Shown here piece after piece: positions 8,923 to 16,665 of a stretch of DNA of 64,000 nt. The stretch lies in contig JABSRZ010000006.1 of NCBI GenBank assembly GCA_013214705.1, positions 130,530 to 194,529 on the forward strand, in the 5' to 3' direction. Numbering within the stretch: the first letter of the stretch is position 1; each line of letters opens with the position of its first letter. Origin of the DNA: Hyphomicrobiales bacterium (GTDB lineage Bacteria > Pseudomonadota > Alphaproteobacteria > Rhizobiales > OSC116). The notes beneath the pieces were generated by a model. It saw only the letters and a program-made list of their open reading frames with translations. It did not search any database and was not told the origin of the DNA. Both the position numbers and the translations under genes were made by a program.

Positions 8923-10517
8923 TCAAGTGCTATTAACTTCACCCGGTCAATTGCATTCATGCTCAATAAATTATTTTTTTCTTTTAATAAAACTTTCAGG
9001 CAACATGATAGATAGTAAATTGCACTGATACGGTAATCTTCCACTATTTCATATTTAATTTCTCTATTTGAGTGTATGATATCACTTCGAGCGGAATAAA
9101 TTCTTTTCATTTTTTTAAATATTTTCTCTCGTTCACCAAAGCTGCTGCCTAATAGTCTGGCAACTGAATTTGAAATTGCAAATGCGATCTCCGATCTTAT
9201 GCCAAATAAATTTTCAAGTCCGATTACTGCGTCGACGAGGCTGTCTTCTGGGATTAAACGCTCATTTATAGCAGATAAATATCGCCTAGTTGCCATTTTA
9301 ACCTTTGATATATCTTTGTTTCCAATTAAATCAACCCATTCAGTTATCGCCTTGTAATGCTTTTTATCTATTATTAACGACTTTGAAATTGATCTGGATT
9401 TGAATTTAGAACTTATTCGGGGGAAATGTAGGGGATTAATAATTACCTCGCCAACATGTCTTGCCTTAACAGGATGTGTGTCACTAGTTGCCAAAATTGT
9501 TCCTAATTCTACTCTATTTGCCTTTTCGTACATAGAACTCGTAGTTGAAATTTCACGTAATGACATTCGTTTACCTGATTTTGAACTAGATCTGACGGGT
9601 TCGATATTAATTTTAAACTCCGTTGTTGTTTCTAACATCATGCCAGCCAGCCCGTTTGTAAAGTTAGATGGGATAGTATCATGTGGCATATAGGGTAACA
9701 TATCTTTTGAAATTGGATACAATACTCCATCCTTCAGTTCAATTTTATGACCTTCTTCAATCCCTGTTCCATCAAAAAAAGCAAAAGTTGGGGTAAATAC
9801 AAGTTCTCCTTTGATTGCTTTTCTTGCTGCAATTATTTGGCTACATGCAATTTCAATAAAATCTTCAAGGGATTGTTTTGATTGTAACTTCATTTGAACC
9901 CATGAATTATGGAAGATAATTCTGTGGAAAGTTGCTAACTGTATTCCACCACCAGAATCTAAGGATGTGTAAATACTCCCTGATGTGTTGATTCCATGAG
10001 GATCATCACCAACAATGTTGAAAAGTTTTATAAGAACTGGATCATTAATGACGGCATCAAGAAATACCCTCATTTTTGGCATTCCATGAAGACTAGGTGC
10101 TTCTCGATTGAAATGTGAAAACCCGTCGATAGGTATGAGTAGGTATGGATAAGCAACTCGACATAACTCTGATAACGATTCTAATACGGGATCGTCGGTT
10201 TGCTTAAGCTCTTTTTTTTCGGGGACCGCAATTTTTCTCAAAACGGATGATAGATATTCATTGTCCGGCGTCTTGAGGTTGTGAAAATAATGTGCGCCAC
10301 CGATGCCTAGTTGGTTTGGTCTCGGATTGCTAAATTTTAACTGCTCAACAATGGGTTTGAGCAGTTGAATAACTTCAGTTTGCGTGTCAGATAAGTCACC
10401 ACCTCCCTTTTCGAGTATTGGTATTAGTTTTAGATCAAAATTTAGAATGTACGCTAAATAATCCCTGCCAAACAGAGCAGCGAGTGCTGAGAATTCTTTT
10501 TTTGAGATAACTGTCAT
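8913..10517 (-). CDS. HEPN-domain protein (ApeA-like C-terminus), putative phage-defence RNase
   Basis: 534 residues from ATG at 10517. An upstream in-frame ATG at 10622 lies inside a repeat and gives an unlikely leader, so I reject it. The C-terminal 130 or so residues look like the HEPN region of ApeA-type proteins: AVIGLENLFGIRSEIAFAIS, then SVARLLGSSFGEREKIF, and the RNase signature RSDIIH (Arg477, His482, the R-x4-H pattern). The first 350 residues match nothing I recognise. Its codons are visibly richer in A/T than those of its neighbours, it opposes the leu genes, and it sits between two inverted family-P half-elements, all signs of acquisition. ApeA-type proteins act in abortive phage defence; function here is inferred. 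The last two codons and the stop (GAC ACT TAG) lie in the repeat. Confidence 0.6.
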   Translation of the reverse strand: MTVISKKEFSALAALFGRDYLAYILNFDLKLIPILEKGGGDLSDTQTEVIQLLKPIVEQLKFSNPRPNQLGIGGAHYFHNLKTPDNEYLSSVLRKIAVPEKKELKQTDDPVLESLSELCRVAYPYLLIPIDGFSHFNREAPSLHGMPKMRVFLDAVINDPVLIKLFNIVGDDPHGINTSGSIYTSLDSGGGIQLATFHRIIFHNSWVQMKLQSKQSLEDFIEIACSQIIAARKAIKGELVFTPTFAFFDGTGIEEGHKIELKDGVLYPISKDMLPYMPHDTIPSNFTNGLAGMMLETTTEFKINIEPVRSSSKSGKRMSLREISTTSSMYEKANRVELGTILATSDTHPVKARHVGEVIINPLHFPRISSKFKSRSISKSLIIDKKHYKAITEWVDLIGNKDISKVKMATRRYLSAINERLIPEDSLVDAVIGLENLFGIRSEIAFAISNSVARLLGSSFGEREKIFKKMKRIYSARSDIIHSNREIKYEIVEDYRISAIYYLSCCLKVLLKEKNNLLSMNAIDRVKLIALEDT

Positions 10518-10576
10518 ATGTAATTCTTTACGAAAATAAGTAATAACTTGATAGTTTATATCATAGTTTAATATCT

Positions 10577-10779
10577 GGACATAGACACACCACCAGCCTG
10601 CCCAAACTCTGGAAGTTTGCATTCATACGTTCCCACGGCCTACGGCCTCGTCTCTGTTGGCACTTGCGTGCGTTCGCTTGCGCTCTCTAGCCTCCGCGCG
10701 TTGGCCTCAGCGTATGCCTTGCGGTTTCTGGGCGCACTCGTCGAATCGCGGGGATTCTTGGGGGCATGCGGATATTCTG
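10577..10779 (+). repeat. family P half-element right of the HEPN gene
   Basis: Starts in the element centre (GACATAGACA), then CTCTGGAAGTTTGCATTCAT, CCCACGGCCTACGGCCTCGT, GCCTCCGCGCGTTGG and CTTGGGGGCA-like sequence (TTCTTGGGGGCATGCGG), ending near 10779. It is a right half, as is the copy at 8715-8922, but in the opposite orientation, so the HEPN gene is flanked by inverted copies. 10780-10871 has no further feature apart from the leuA start region. Confidence 0.85.
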
Positions 10780-10871
10780 GGTTTGCTGTGTTCCTTGCCA
10801 AAATTAGGTTTTAATTTTTTGGCCTTTATTGTAAGCTGTAAGTTCATGATTTACCGATAAGATTGACCCAG

Positions 10872-12539
10872 ATGAATAATAAATTTGAAAAATATGCGCC
10901 GCACGCCACACCCAAACTGACCGATAGAACTTGGCCGGATAAGGTCATCACCACCGCCCCCATATGGTGCGCGGTCGATCTGCGCGATGGCAATCAGGCA
11001 TTGGTTAACCCGATGAATCATGAGCGCAAAATGAAAATGTACAATTTGTTGCTTAGCGTTGGGTTTAAAGAAATTGAAATTGGTTTCCCGTCTGCCTCTG
11101 AAATCGAGTTTAATTTTGCCCGGCATATTATTGAGAATAATTTAATACCGGATGATGTGGTGCCGCAGGTTTTGGTGCAAGCGCGTGAGCATCTAATCGA
11201 AAAAACTTTTGCCGCCATGGAAGGCGCACGCAAGGTTATTGTTCATCTGTACAATTCAACATCTGTCGCCCAACGGCGCGATGTATTTAAAAAATCGGCT
11301 AAGGAAATTGCTGAGCTGGCCTGCGAAGGCACGCGTTTGGTGCAAAAATATTGTGCTAAATATCCAGATACCGAGTGGGTGTTTGAATATTCACCCGAAA
11401 GCTTTACTGGCACTGAGTTAGAAGTGGCGGCAGATGTTTGCAATGCGGTTATCGAAACTTGGCAGCCAACGCCCGAACATAAAATGATTATCAACCTACC
11501 GGCGACAGTCGAGCTTACTTCGCCAAATATTTTTGCCGACCAAATAGAATGGATGGGTAGGCATTTAGCGCGGCGCGATAGCATCGTGTTGAGCGTGCAT
11601 ACGCATAATGACCGTGGCGGCGCCGAAGCCAGTACTGAATTGGCGATATTAGCCGGGGCAGATAGGGTTGAAGGCACGTTGTTGGGCAACGGCGAACGCA
11701 CTGGTAACGCCGATTTAATCACCTTGGGGCTTAACTTGTTCACTCAGGGCGTTGACCCAAAATTGAATTTCGATAATTTGCCCGAAATTGTGAAGATTGT
11801 CGAAGAATGCAACCAGATGGACACCCACCCGCGCCACCCTTATGCTGGCGAGCTGGTGTTTACGGCTTTGTCAGGCTCGCACCAAGATGCGATTAAAAAG
11901 GGCTTGCATGCGCACCAAACCGAGCAAAGAAACCATTGGGATGTGCCATATTTACCGCTCGACCCGAATGACATTGGCCGGTCTTACGAAACCACCATCC
12001 GCATAAACAGCCAGTCGGGCAAAAGCGGCATTGCCTATATTTTAGAAACCAGATTTGGTTATAAACCACCCAAATCAATGCAAATTGAATTTGCAAGAGT
12101 CATCCAAAAAATTGCCGATGAAACCGCGCAGGAAATATTGCCCGAACATGTTTGGAATGCTTTCTCATTAGAATATTTAGACCAAGCTAATGGCTATACG
12201 CTAAAATCGTTTAATTATCATTCGGTTGATGAGAGCGGCGAAAAAGTTGGCATTAGCGCCAAAATTGTCAGCCCACAAGGTGACGAGGTCGAGATTATTG
12301 CCGAAGGTTCAGGGCCGATAAACGCCTTTGCCAATGGGTTTAGACAACAATTGCAAGTGAAATTTAACCTACGAGACTATGAAGAACATACATTGTCGAG
12401 CGGCAGTGGCGCACTTGCAGCGGCCTATATTTCGTTGGTTTCAGATGCTGGCGCAGAATTTTATGGCGTCGGGCAAGATTCAGATGTGATCAAGGCCTCT
12501 ATCAAAGGCTTGCTGTCTGCCTATAACCGTATGAAGTGA
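10872..12539 (+). CDS. leuA: 2-isopropylmalate synthase (long, LeuA type 2)
   Basis: First committed step of leucine synthesis: condenses acetyl-CoA with 2-ketoisovalerate. About 555 residues, the long form. The TIM barrel shows WCAVDLRDGNQALVNPM with the metal-binding Asp, GFKEIEIGFPSASEIEF, and the metal-site stretch VHTHNDRGGAEASTELA followed by GTLLGNGERTGNADLITLG. The C-terminal third (from about 420) is the LeuA regulatory dimer domain that binds leucine. A TTG three codons upstream (10863) is possible; ATG at 10872 is preferred. It is cut off from leuCD by the HEPN cassette. Confidence 0.96.
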   Translation: MNNKFEKYAPHATPKLTDRTWPDKVITTAPIWCAVDLRDGNQALVNPMNHERKMKMYNLLLSVGFKEIEIGFPSASEIEFNFARHIIENNLIPDDVVPQVLVQAREHLIEKTFAAMEGARKVIVHLYNSTSVAQRRDVFKKSAKEIAELACEGTRLVQKYCAKYPDTEWVFEYSPESFTGTELEVAADVCNAVIETWQPTPEHKMIINLPATVELTSPNIFADQIEWMGRHLARRDSIVLSVHTHNDRGGAEASTELAILAGADRVEGTLLGNGERTGNADLITLGLNLFTQGVDPKLNFDNLPEIVKIVEECNQMDTHPRHPYAGELVFTALSGSHQDAIKKGLHAHQTEQRNHWDVPYLPLDPNDIGRSYETTIRINSQSGKSGIAYILETRFGYKPPKSMQIEFARVIQKIADETAQEILPEHVWNAFSLEYLDQANGYTLKSFNYHSVDESGEKVGISAKIVSPQGDEVEIIAEGSGPINAFANGFRQQLQVKFNLRDYEEHTLSSGSGALAAAYISLVSDAGAEFYGVGQDSDVIKASIKGLLSAYNRMK

Positions 12540-12598
12540 GGCAAAACTAGCGCTTGCTTTCTCAGATGGCGCAATATATAAACCAAAATTACAATTTT

Positions 12599-12645
12599 GA
12601 CGCGTTTCATGCGTCACCGGTCGAGAACCACCCGGATAAAACAGG
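12599..12645 (+). promoter_or_regulatory. candidate preQ1-I riboswitch in the queC leader
   Basis: Pattern just before queC: stem CCGG (12617-12620), loop TCGAGAACCAC, stem CCGG (12632-12635), then an A-rich tail ATAAAACAGG (12636-12645). That is the layout of class-I preQ1 aptamers (short P1, C-rich loop, A-rich tail folding back as an H-type pseudoknot). GG of the tail can pair with CC of the loop and forms the likely ribosome-binding site, 10 bp from the ATG, so ligand binding would block translation. A separate hairpin (GACGC/GCGTC, 12599-12615) precedes it. P1 is only four base pairs, which is short, so this is a candidate only. Confidence 0.5.
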
Positions 12646-12655
12646 AAACACCCCG

Positions 12656-13354
12656 ATGAAGACACTTGTCATCTGTTCGGGCGGAATGGATAGCATTACG
12701 CTCGCACATAAAATAGCCGATCAAGGCCATTTAGCTCACATTTTAACATTCGATTATGGCCAACGCCATGTAAAAGAAGTCGATTTTGCCCGCGATTGCG
12801 CACTGCGTTTGGGCGTGCCGTTCACGCTCATCGACATGGCAAATATTGGCCGCGAATTTACCGGCACGGCGCTTACCGACAATGTCGATGTGCCAGATGG
12901 CCATTATCAGCAGGCCAATATGGCCATAACCATGGTGCCAAATCGCAACGTTATTATGTTGTCCATCGCTTACGGTTTGGCGGCGACGCATAAGCTTAAG
13001 CGGGTGGCGCTGGCGGTGCATGGTGGTGACCATTTCATTTACCCCGATTGCCGACCAGAGTTTATTGAAGCGTTTGCCAAAATGCAAAAACTGGCATTGG
13101 CAGGCCATGCCGATATCGACATTTATGCCCCCTATGTGAACGCCTCTAAAGCCGATATTGCCTTAGATGCCAAGCGGTTGGGAGTTGACCATGCACAATC
13201 ATGGTCGTGCTATAAAGGTGGTGAATTGCATTGCGGGCGGTGCGGCACATGTGTCGAGCGGCGCGAGGCGTTTGACCTAGCTGGCTATGCCGACCCAACC
13301 ATTTATGCCGACCCAAATTATTGGCAATCTGTGGTTCAAAAGGTGGCAAGTTAA
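12656..13354 (+). CDS. queC: 7-cyano-7-deazaguanine synthase
   Basis: Converts 7-carboxy-7-deazaguanine to preQ0 with ATP and ammonia. 232 residues starting MKTLVICSGGMDSITLAHKI, where SGGMDS is the PP-loop. The C-terminal zinc site is CYKGGELHCGRCGTC (four Cys). Upstream TTG extension from 12554 is rejected because MKTLVICSGG is the usual family start. The stop overlaps the queD ATG (TAATG), so translation is coupled. Confidence 0.96.
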   Translation: MKTLVICSGGMDSITLAHKIADQGHLAHILTFDYGQRHVKEVDFARDCALRLGVPFTLIDMANIGREFTGTALTDNVDVPDGHYQQANMAITMVPNRNVIMLSIAYGLAATHKLKRVALAVHGGDHFIYPDCRPEFIEAFAKMQKLALAGHADIDIYAPYVNASKADIALDAKRLGVDHAQSWSCYKGGELHCGRCGTCVERREAFDLAGYADPTIYADPNYWQSVVQKVAS

Positions 13355-13710
13355 TGTACACAATTTCCAAAGAATTCCACTTTTCGGCAGCACATAGGCT
13401 GCTGACTTTGGCCGCTGACCACCCGTGTTATCGCCTGCATGGCCATAATTATGTGGTGACGCTTGAGCTGAAATCGGCAGGTGTAAACCCAAATGGTTTT
13501 GTGTTAGATTTTCGTGAATTGGCGCCGTTAAAAACCTATATAGACGACAATTTTGACCATCAATATTTAAATGATGTGATGGGCGATGTGCAAACCACAT
13601 CTGAGCATTTGGCCAAGCATTTTTATGACTGGGCACAAGCCAAATGGCCACAGGTGAGCGCAGTTAGAGTGTCTGAAACCCAAAAAACTTGGGCGGAATA
13701 TCGACCATGA
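13354..13710 (+). CDS. queD: 6-carboxy-5,6,7,8-tetrahydropterin synthase
   Basis: Turns 7,8-dihydroneopterin triphosphate into 6-carboxytetrahydropterin, the QueE substrate. 118 residues. Zinc ligands lie in FSAAH and HGHNY, the catalytic Cys in HPCYRLHGHNY, and the C-terminus SETQKTWAEY is typical. Its stop overlaps the queE ATG by four bases (ATGA). Confidence 0.95.
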   Translation: MYTISKEFHFSAAHRLLTLAADHPCYRLHGHNYVVTLELKSAGVNPNGFVLDFRELAPLKTYIDDNFDHQYLNDVMGDVQTTSEHLAKHFYDWAQAKWPQVSAVRVSETQKTWAEYRP

Positions 13711-14453
13711 ACAAACTTGAGCGACCCGAAATTGAAATAAGCAAAAGCAAAACTTTGCGGGTGGTCGAAATTTTTGGTCCGACCATTCAGGGCGAAGGCG
13801 CTTATATTGGCCGCCCGACGGTGTTTATCCGTTTTGGCGGCTGCGATTACCGCTGTTTGTGGTGCGACAGCATGCATGCGGTTGGCAAACAATATGCCCA
13901 TCAATGGGCAAAAATGACCGCCGAAGATATTTTGGCAAAAGTTGATATATTAACGGGCGGGCAACCGATATTAATCACCATTTCGGGCGGCAACCCGGCC
14001 ATTCAGCAGCTAGAAACTATGCTAATTTTGGGCAAAAAACGTGGTCATACATTCTCGATGGAAACCCAAGGCAGTGTGGCCAAACCGTGGTTTAAATTGC
14101 TCGACCAGCTAACCATTAGCCCCAAGCCGCCCTCATCGGGCGAAGATACAGATTGGGCAAAATTAGATGCGTCTATTGCGGCCGGTAAAGATGCTGAAAC
14201 CTCGCTTAAAGTGGTGGTTTTTGACCGTATTGACTATGCCTATGCGCAAGATATTGGCAAAAGATACCCAGATTTGCCGCTATATCTATCGATCGGCAAT
14301 GACAATTATGACCCAAATATGCCTGTCGACAAAGAAGCGTTGCATGCTAAAATGCGCCAACTTATCGACTGGGTGAATGACGATAAATGGTATGCCGTTA
14401 CCGTGCTGCCGCAACTCCACGTATTATTGTGGGGCAATGAATTAGGAAAATGA
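13707..14453 (+). CDS. queE: 7-carboxy-7-deazaguanine synthase (radical SAM)
   Basis: Radical-SAM ring contraction producing the deazaguanine core. 248 residues. The cluster motif is CDYRCLWC (Cx3Cx2C) within [18 protein letters not shown], preceded by [15 protein letters not shown]. The GGNPAI stretch supports SAM binding. The ATG at 13707 overlaps queD by 4 bp; a TTG at 13689 would add six unneeded residues. queF begins one base after its stop. Confidence 0.94.
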   Translation: MNKLERPEIEISKSKTLRVVEIFGPTIQGEGAYIGRPTVFIRFGGCDYRCLWCDSMHAVGKQYAHQWAKMTAEDILAKVDILTGGQPILITISGGNPAIQQLETMLILGKKRGHTFSMETQGSVAKPWFKLLDQLTISPKPPSSGEDTDWAKLDASIAAGKDAETSLKVVVFDRIDYAYAQDIGKRYPDLPLYLSIGNDNYDPNMPVDKEALHAKMRQLIDWVNDDKWYAVTVLPQLHVLLWGNELGK

Positions 14454-14454
14454 T

Positions 14455-14922
14455 ATGAGCAAACAAGACATTTACAAAAATTTGAAAAGCCTTGGTAACC
14501 CAACAGAATTACCGACCGACCCAGAGCAAGATATTTTAGAGCGGGTGCAAAATCCACAAGCCGATGTCGATTACGCCATCCGCTTCACAGCGCCCGAATT
14601 TACCTCGCTCTGCCCGATGACCGGCCAGCCCGATTTTGCCCATTTGGTGATAGATTATATACCCGGCGATTATTTAGTCGAAAGCAAAAGCCTCAAATTA
14701 TTTTTAGGCGCATTCCGCAATCACGGCGCGTTTCATGAAGATTGCACAGTGAATATTGCCCGCAAATTGGTAGCCCTATTGGCACCTAAATGGTTGCGTA
14801 TTGGTGGCTATTGGTATCCAAGAGGTGGCATACCAATTGATGTATTTTACCAAACCGGCGAAAAGCCAAAAGGCGTTTGGGTGCAAGATCAAGACGTGCC
14901 AACATATCGTGGCCGTGGTTAA
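14455..14922 (+). CDS. queF: NADPH-dependent 7-cyano-7-deazaguanine reductase
   Basis: Reduces preQ0 to preQ1, the base inserted into tRNA by Tgt. At 155 residues it is the short, single-domain form. [17 protein letters not shown] carries the catalytic Cys, and [19 protein letters not shown] holds the NADPH/substrate segment, with [10 protein letters not shown] after it. As last gene of queCDEF it completes the path to preQ1, which fits the proposed preQ1 control upstream. A family-P fragment begins immediately after the stop. Confidence 0.96.
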   Translation: MSKQDIYKNLKSLGNPTELPTDPEQDILERVQNPQADVDYAIRFTAPEFTSLCPMTGQPDFAHLVIDYIPGDYLVESKSLKLFLGAFRNHGAFHEDCTVNIARKLVALLAPKWLRIGGYWYPRGGIPIDVFYQTGEKPKGVWVQDQDVPTYRGRG

Positions 14923-14924
14923 AA

Positions 14925-15097
14925 CTCAGAATTAGGCGATGCAACGTGCCATTCGGTGAGCGCGAATGCGGGCGTTCGAAGCCACACACTGGTGTGCGGC
15001 TTTTAGCCTCCGCGCGTTGGCCTCAAATTATGCCTTGCGGCTTCTGGGCGCACTCGTCGAAACACAGGGGTTCATGGAGTGCGCAACAGTTGCTGAG
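14925..15097 (+). repeat. family P fragment between convergent genes
   Basis: Begins near CTCAG (14925) and runs GCAACGTGCCATTCGGTGAG, matching the variant-II arm seen at 48610-48625 in reverse. It then crosses into GCCTCCGCGCGTTGGCC and CTTCTGGGCGCACTCGTCGA, the variant-I arm, ending at CTGAG (15093-15097). The centre is missing. A mosaic of two arm types joined back to back. Confidence 0.75.
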
Positions 15098-15104
15098 TTT
15101 GTGG

Positions 15105-15980
15105 TTAGGCTTCGGCTTTATAGCCCTCAAAATCAACGTCTTCTATTTTAAGCCCGCGCAGTTGTTTGCCGATGCCAAATAGCACAATCAGCTGAAAATA
15201 GGCGCTCATTAATAATGGTTCCCATTTGTCTAGCCCATATTCGCGCACGCTGTTAGTAGCTATTAAGAATAGGCTCATCATAATGCTGGTAAAAACCATA
15301 ATTCCAACGGTAGATTTTATGCTGGTCATTTGGTCTTCATAAGCTAATAAGTGGTTGGTTTTTTGACCCTTTAGCACGCTATATCCGACGATAAAAAACA
15401 TAATGTTAACCGCTGATGTGCCGAGCAGGGCGATGTAAACTTCAATCTCCCATGAATTGCCAAAGCCTTCAAAATATAAAAACAAATAGGTACTGATGAT
15501 AAATAGCAGAACCGCCAGAACCACCCAAATTGGCGATATAAAATTAGATAATTTTCTAGGGGTGAGGTTGGCAAACCTTTTTGAGGTCTTAAACAATGTC
15601 CGCAAATGTTTATGATGTCTATATTCATAAATTTCGAGCATTAAATGCGGTATGAATTGCAGAAAAAAATACATCAAAACAAATATTTCTGCGCCGCCTT
15701 TTTCATTCAATTCAAACCCGTTGGCAATGCCAACAATGATGATAACAATGCCAACAAGACAGATGGCAAAATTGATATATTTGAAAACCTCTATGCGCTT
15801 GCGGGTGATGTCTTCGGGGTGCACATAGATATCACTTGGGTAAAGTTTAGGGTAGGTTTTGGCGGGGTAATTGGCCAACATATATCTCACCCGTTTCACA
15901 TAAACCATGGGGTAATGGTAAGAGAGTAAAAAGATTTGGCTGGCTAAGATAAGGTAAAATAGGGCTTCCATTTGCGGCAT
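15105..15980 (-). CDS. multi-pass membrane protein of unknown function
   Basis: 291 residues with about seven hydrophobic segments (near 6-24, 70-88, 101-118, 150-170, 180-203, 228-246 and 254-272) and a basic cytoplasmic-looking loop (YEYRHHKHLRTLFKTSKRF). I recognise no family. It follows a 45-residue protein and a YtrA-type regulator on the same strand with gaps of 1 and 15 bp, so the three form an operon. YtrA-type regulators commonly control neighbouring membrane proteins, often ABC transporters, but no ATPase is present here. The gene ends 7 bp from the family-P fragment. Confidence 0.7.
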   Translation of the reverse strand: MPQMEALFYLILASQIFLLSYHYPMVYVKRVRYMLANYPAKTYPKLYPSDIYVHPEDITRKRIEVFKYINFAICLVGIVIIIVGIANGFELNEKGGAEIFVLMYFFLQFIPHLMLEIYEYRHHKHLRTLFKTSKRFANLTPRKLSNFISPIWVVLAVLLFIISTYLFLYFEGFGNSWEIEVYIALLGTSAVNIMFFIVGYSVLKGQKTNHLLAYEDQMTSIKSTVGIMVFTSIMMSLFLIATNSVREYGLDKWEPLLMSAYFQLIVLFGIGKQLRGLKIEDVDFEGYKAEA

Positions 15981-15981
15981 T

Positions 15982-16119
15982 TTACGCTCCTTCTTTGTTT
16001 AGTAATTGAATTAATTTGAGTTCTAATTCATCGGTTTTGGTTTTTAATTTTTTAACTTCGGTGTAAAGCTGCGCGGCTAGTAAAAAGCCGAACAAGCCAA
16101 ATATTCCTAGATATTCCAT
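15982..16119 (-). CDS. 45-residue membrane-anchored coiled-coil protein
   Basis: Reads MEYLGIFGLFGFLLAAQLYT then a charged heptad-like helix (EVKKLKTKTDELELKLIQLL) and NKEGA. One hydrophobic helix is followed by a probable coiled coil. It sits between the regulator (15 bp away) and the membrane protein (1 bp away, the ATG following just after its TAA), and GGAGCG near its end can serve as the ribosome site for the next gene. Layout and amino-acid pattern support translation; function unknown. Confidence 0.6.
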   Translation of the reverse strand: MEYLGIFGLFGFLLAAQLYTEVKKLKTKTDELELKLIQLLNKEGA

Positions 16120-16134
16120 TTTGTTGTCCTAAAT

Positions 16135-16512
16135 TTATTTTGTTTCATTCATCACATGAGCAAATGCAATTCGCATTTCGCTGTCTGTCGCACCAGCATC
16201 GCGCAAGGTTTTTATGTTTTGGGTGAGTTGTATGATTATCCATTCATTTAAATTAAAATTGCAATTTTTTATAGCGTCTGGGTGCACAAATGTGCCTCTA
16301 TAACCTTTGGTCACAATCACATTGTCGCGCTCTAGCATTTGGTAGGCTTTGGCCACGGTTTTTTTGTTAATGTCTAAATCGGTCGCGAGTTGCCGTATCG
16401 AAGGCAAGGCATCGCCGGCCATTGGTTTTTTGGCCATAATGGCGGTTTTTATTTGTTTAACCAATTGGGCAAATAATGGCGTTTCATCCTCAATGTCGAT
16501 AATAATTTGCAT
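16135..16512 (-). CDS. GntR-family regulator, YtrA type
   Basis: 125 residues: winged helix (PLFAQLVKQIKTAIMAKKPM, then LPSIRQLATDLDINKKTVAK and AYQMLERDNVIVTKGYRGTF) plus a short C-terminal helical tail, the layout of the YtrA subfamily, which lacks a large ligand domain. ATG at 16512 is preferred over a TTG one codon upstream. It heads the operon with the 45-residue protein and the membrane protein, and an inverted repeat in front of it (16532-16555) suggests self-regulation. Confidence 0.85.
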   Translation of the reverse strand: MQIIIDIEDETPLFAQLVKQIKTAIMAKKPMAGDALPSIRQLATDLDINKKTVAKAYQMLERDNVIVTKGYRGTFVHPDAIKNCNFNLNEWIIIQLTQNIKTLRDAGATDSEMRIAFAHVMNETK

Positions 16513-16531
16513 CAATAATCCATTCGTTTAA

Positions 16532-16555
16532 TGTACCACTTGTACTATGGGTACA
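16532..16555. promoter_or_regulatory. candidate operator for the YtrA-type regulator
   Basis: TGTACC (16532-16537) and GGTACA (16550-16555) form a perfect inverted repeat with 12 bp between, containing a further GTAC at 16542-16545. It lies 20 bp upstream of the regulator start, about 110 bp before leuB on the other strand. GntR-family operators usually have such spaced palindromes. Confidence 0.5.
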
Positions 16556-16665
16556 TCTAATTCATTAGCGAAGCAAGTGTTTTTATTTTTCGCTTTAAAT
16601 TTACCAGTGGATAGGCTAGAAAAGCCTAAATAAAATAACCAATTATCTTGACGGAGCGTTTATCA

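Noticed and set aside
10518..10622. 35-residue N-terminal extension of the HEPN protein
   Set aside because: It begins inside the family-P half-element, and ATG at 10517 fits the protein start better.
10623..10871. Leader-peptide attenuator for leuA
   Set aside because: No short frame with Leu codons and no paired terminator/antiterminator; the region is mostly repeat.
11243..11743. 166-residue minus-strand frame opposite leuA
   Set aside because: Shadow frame with no recognisable motif.
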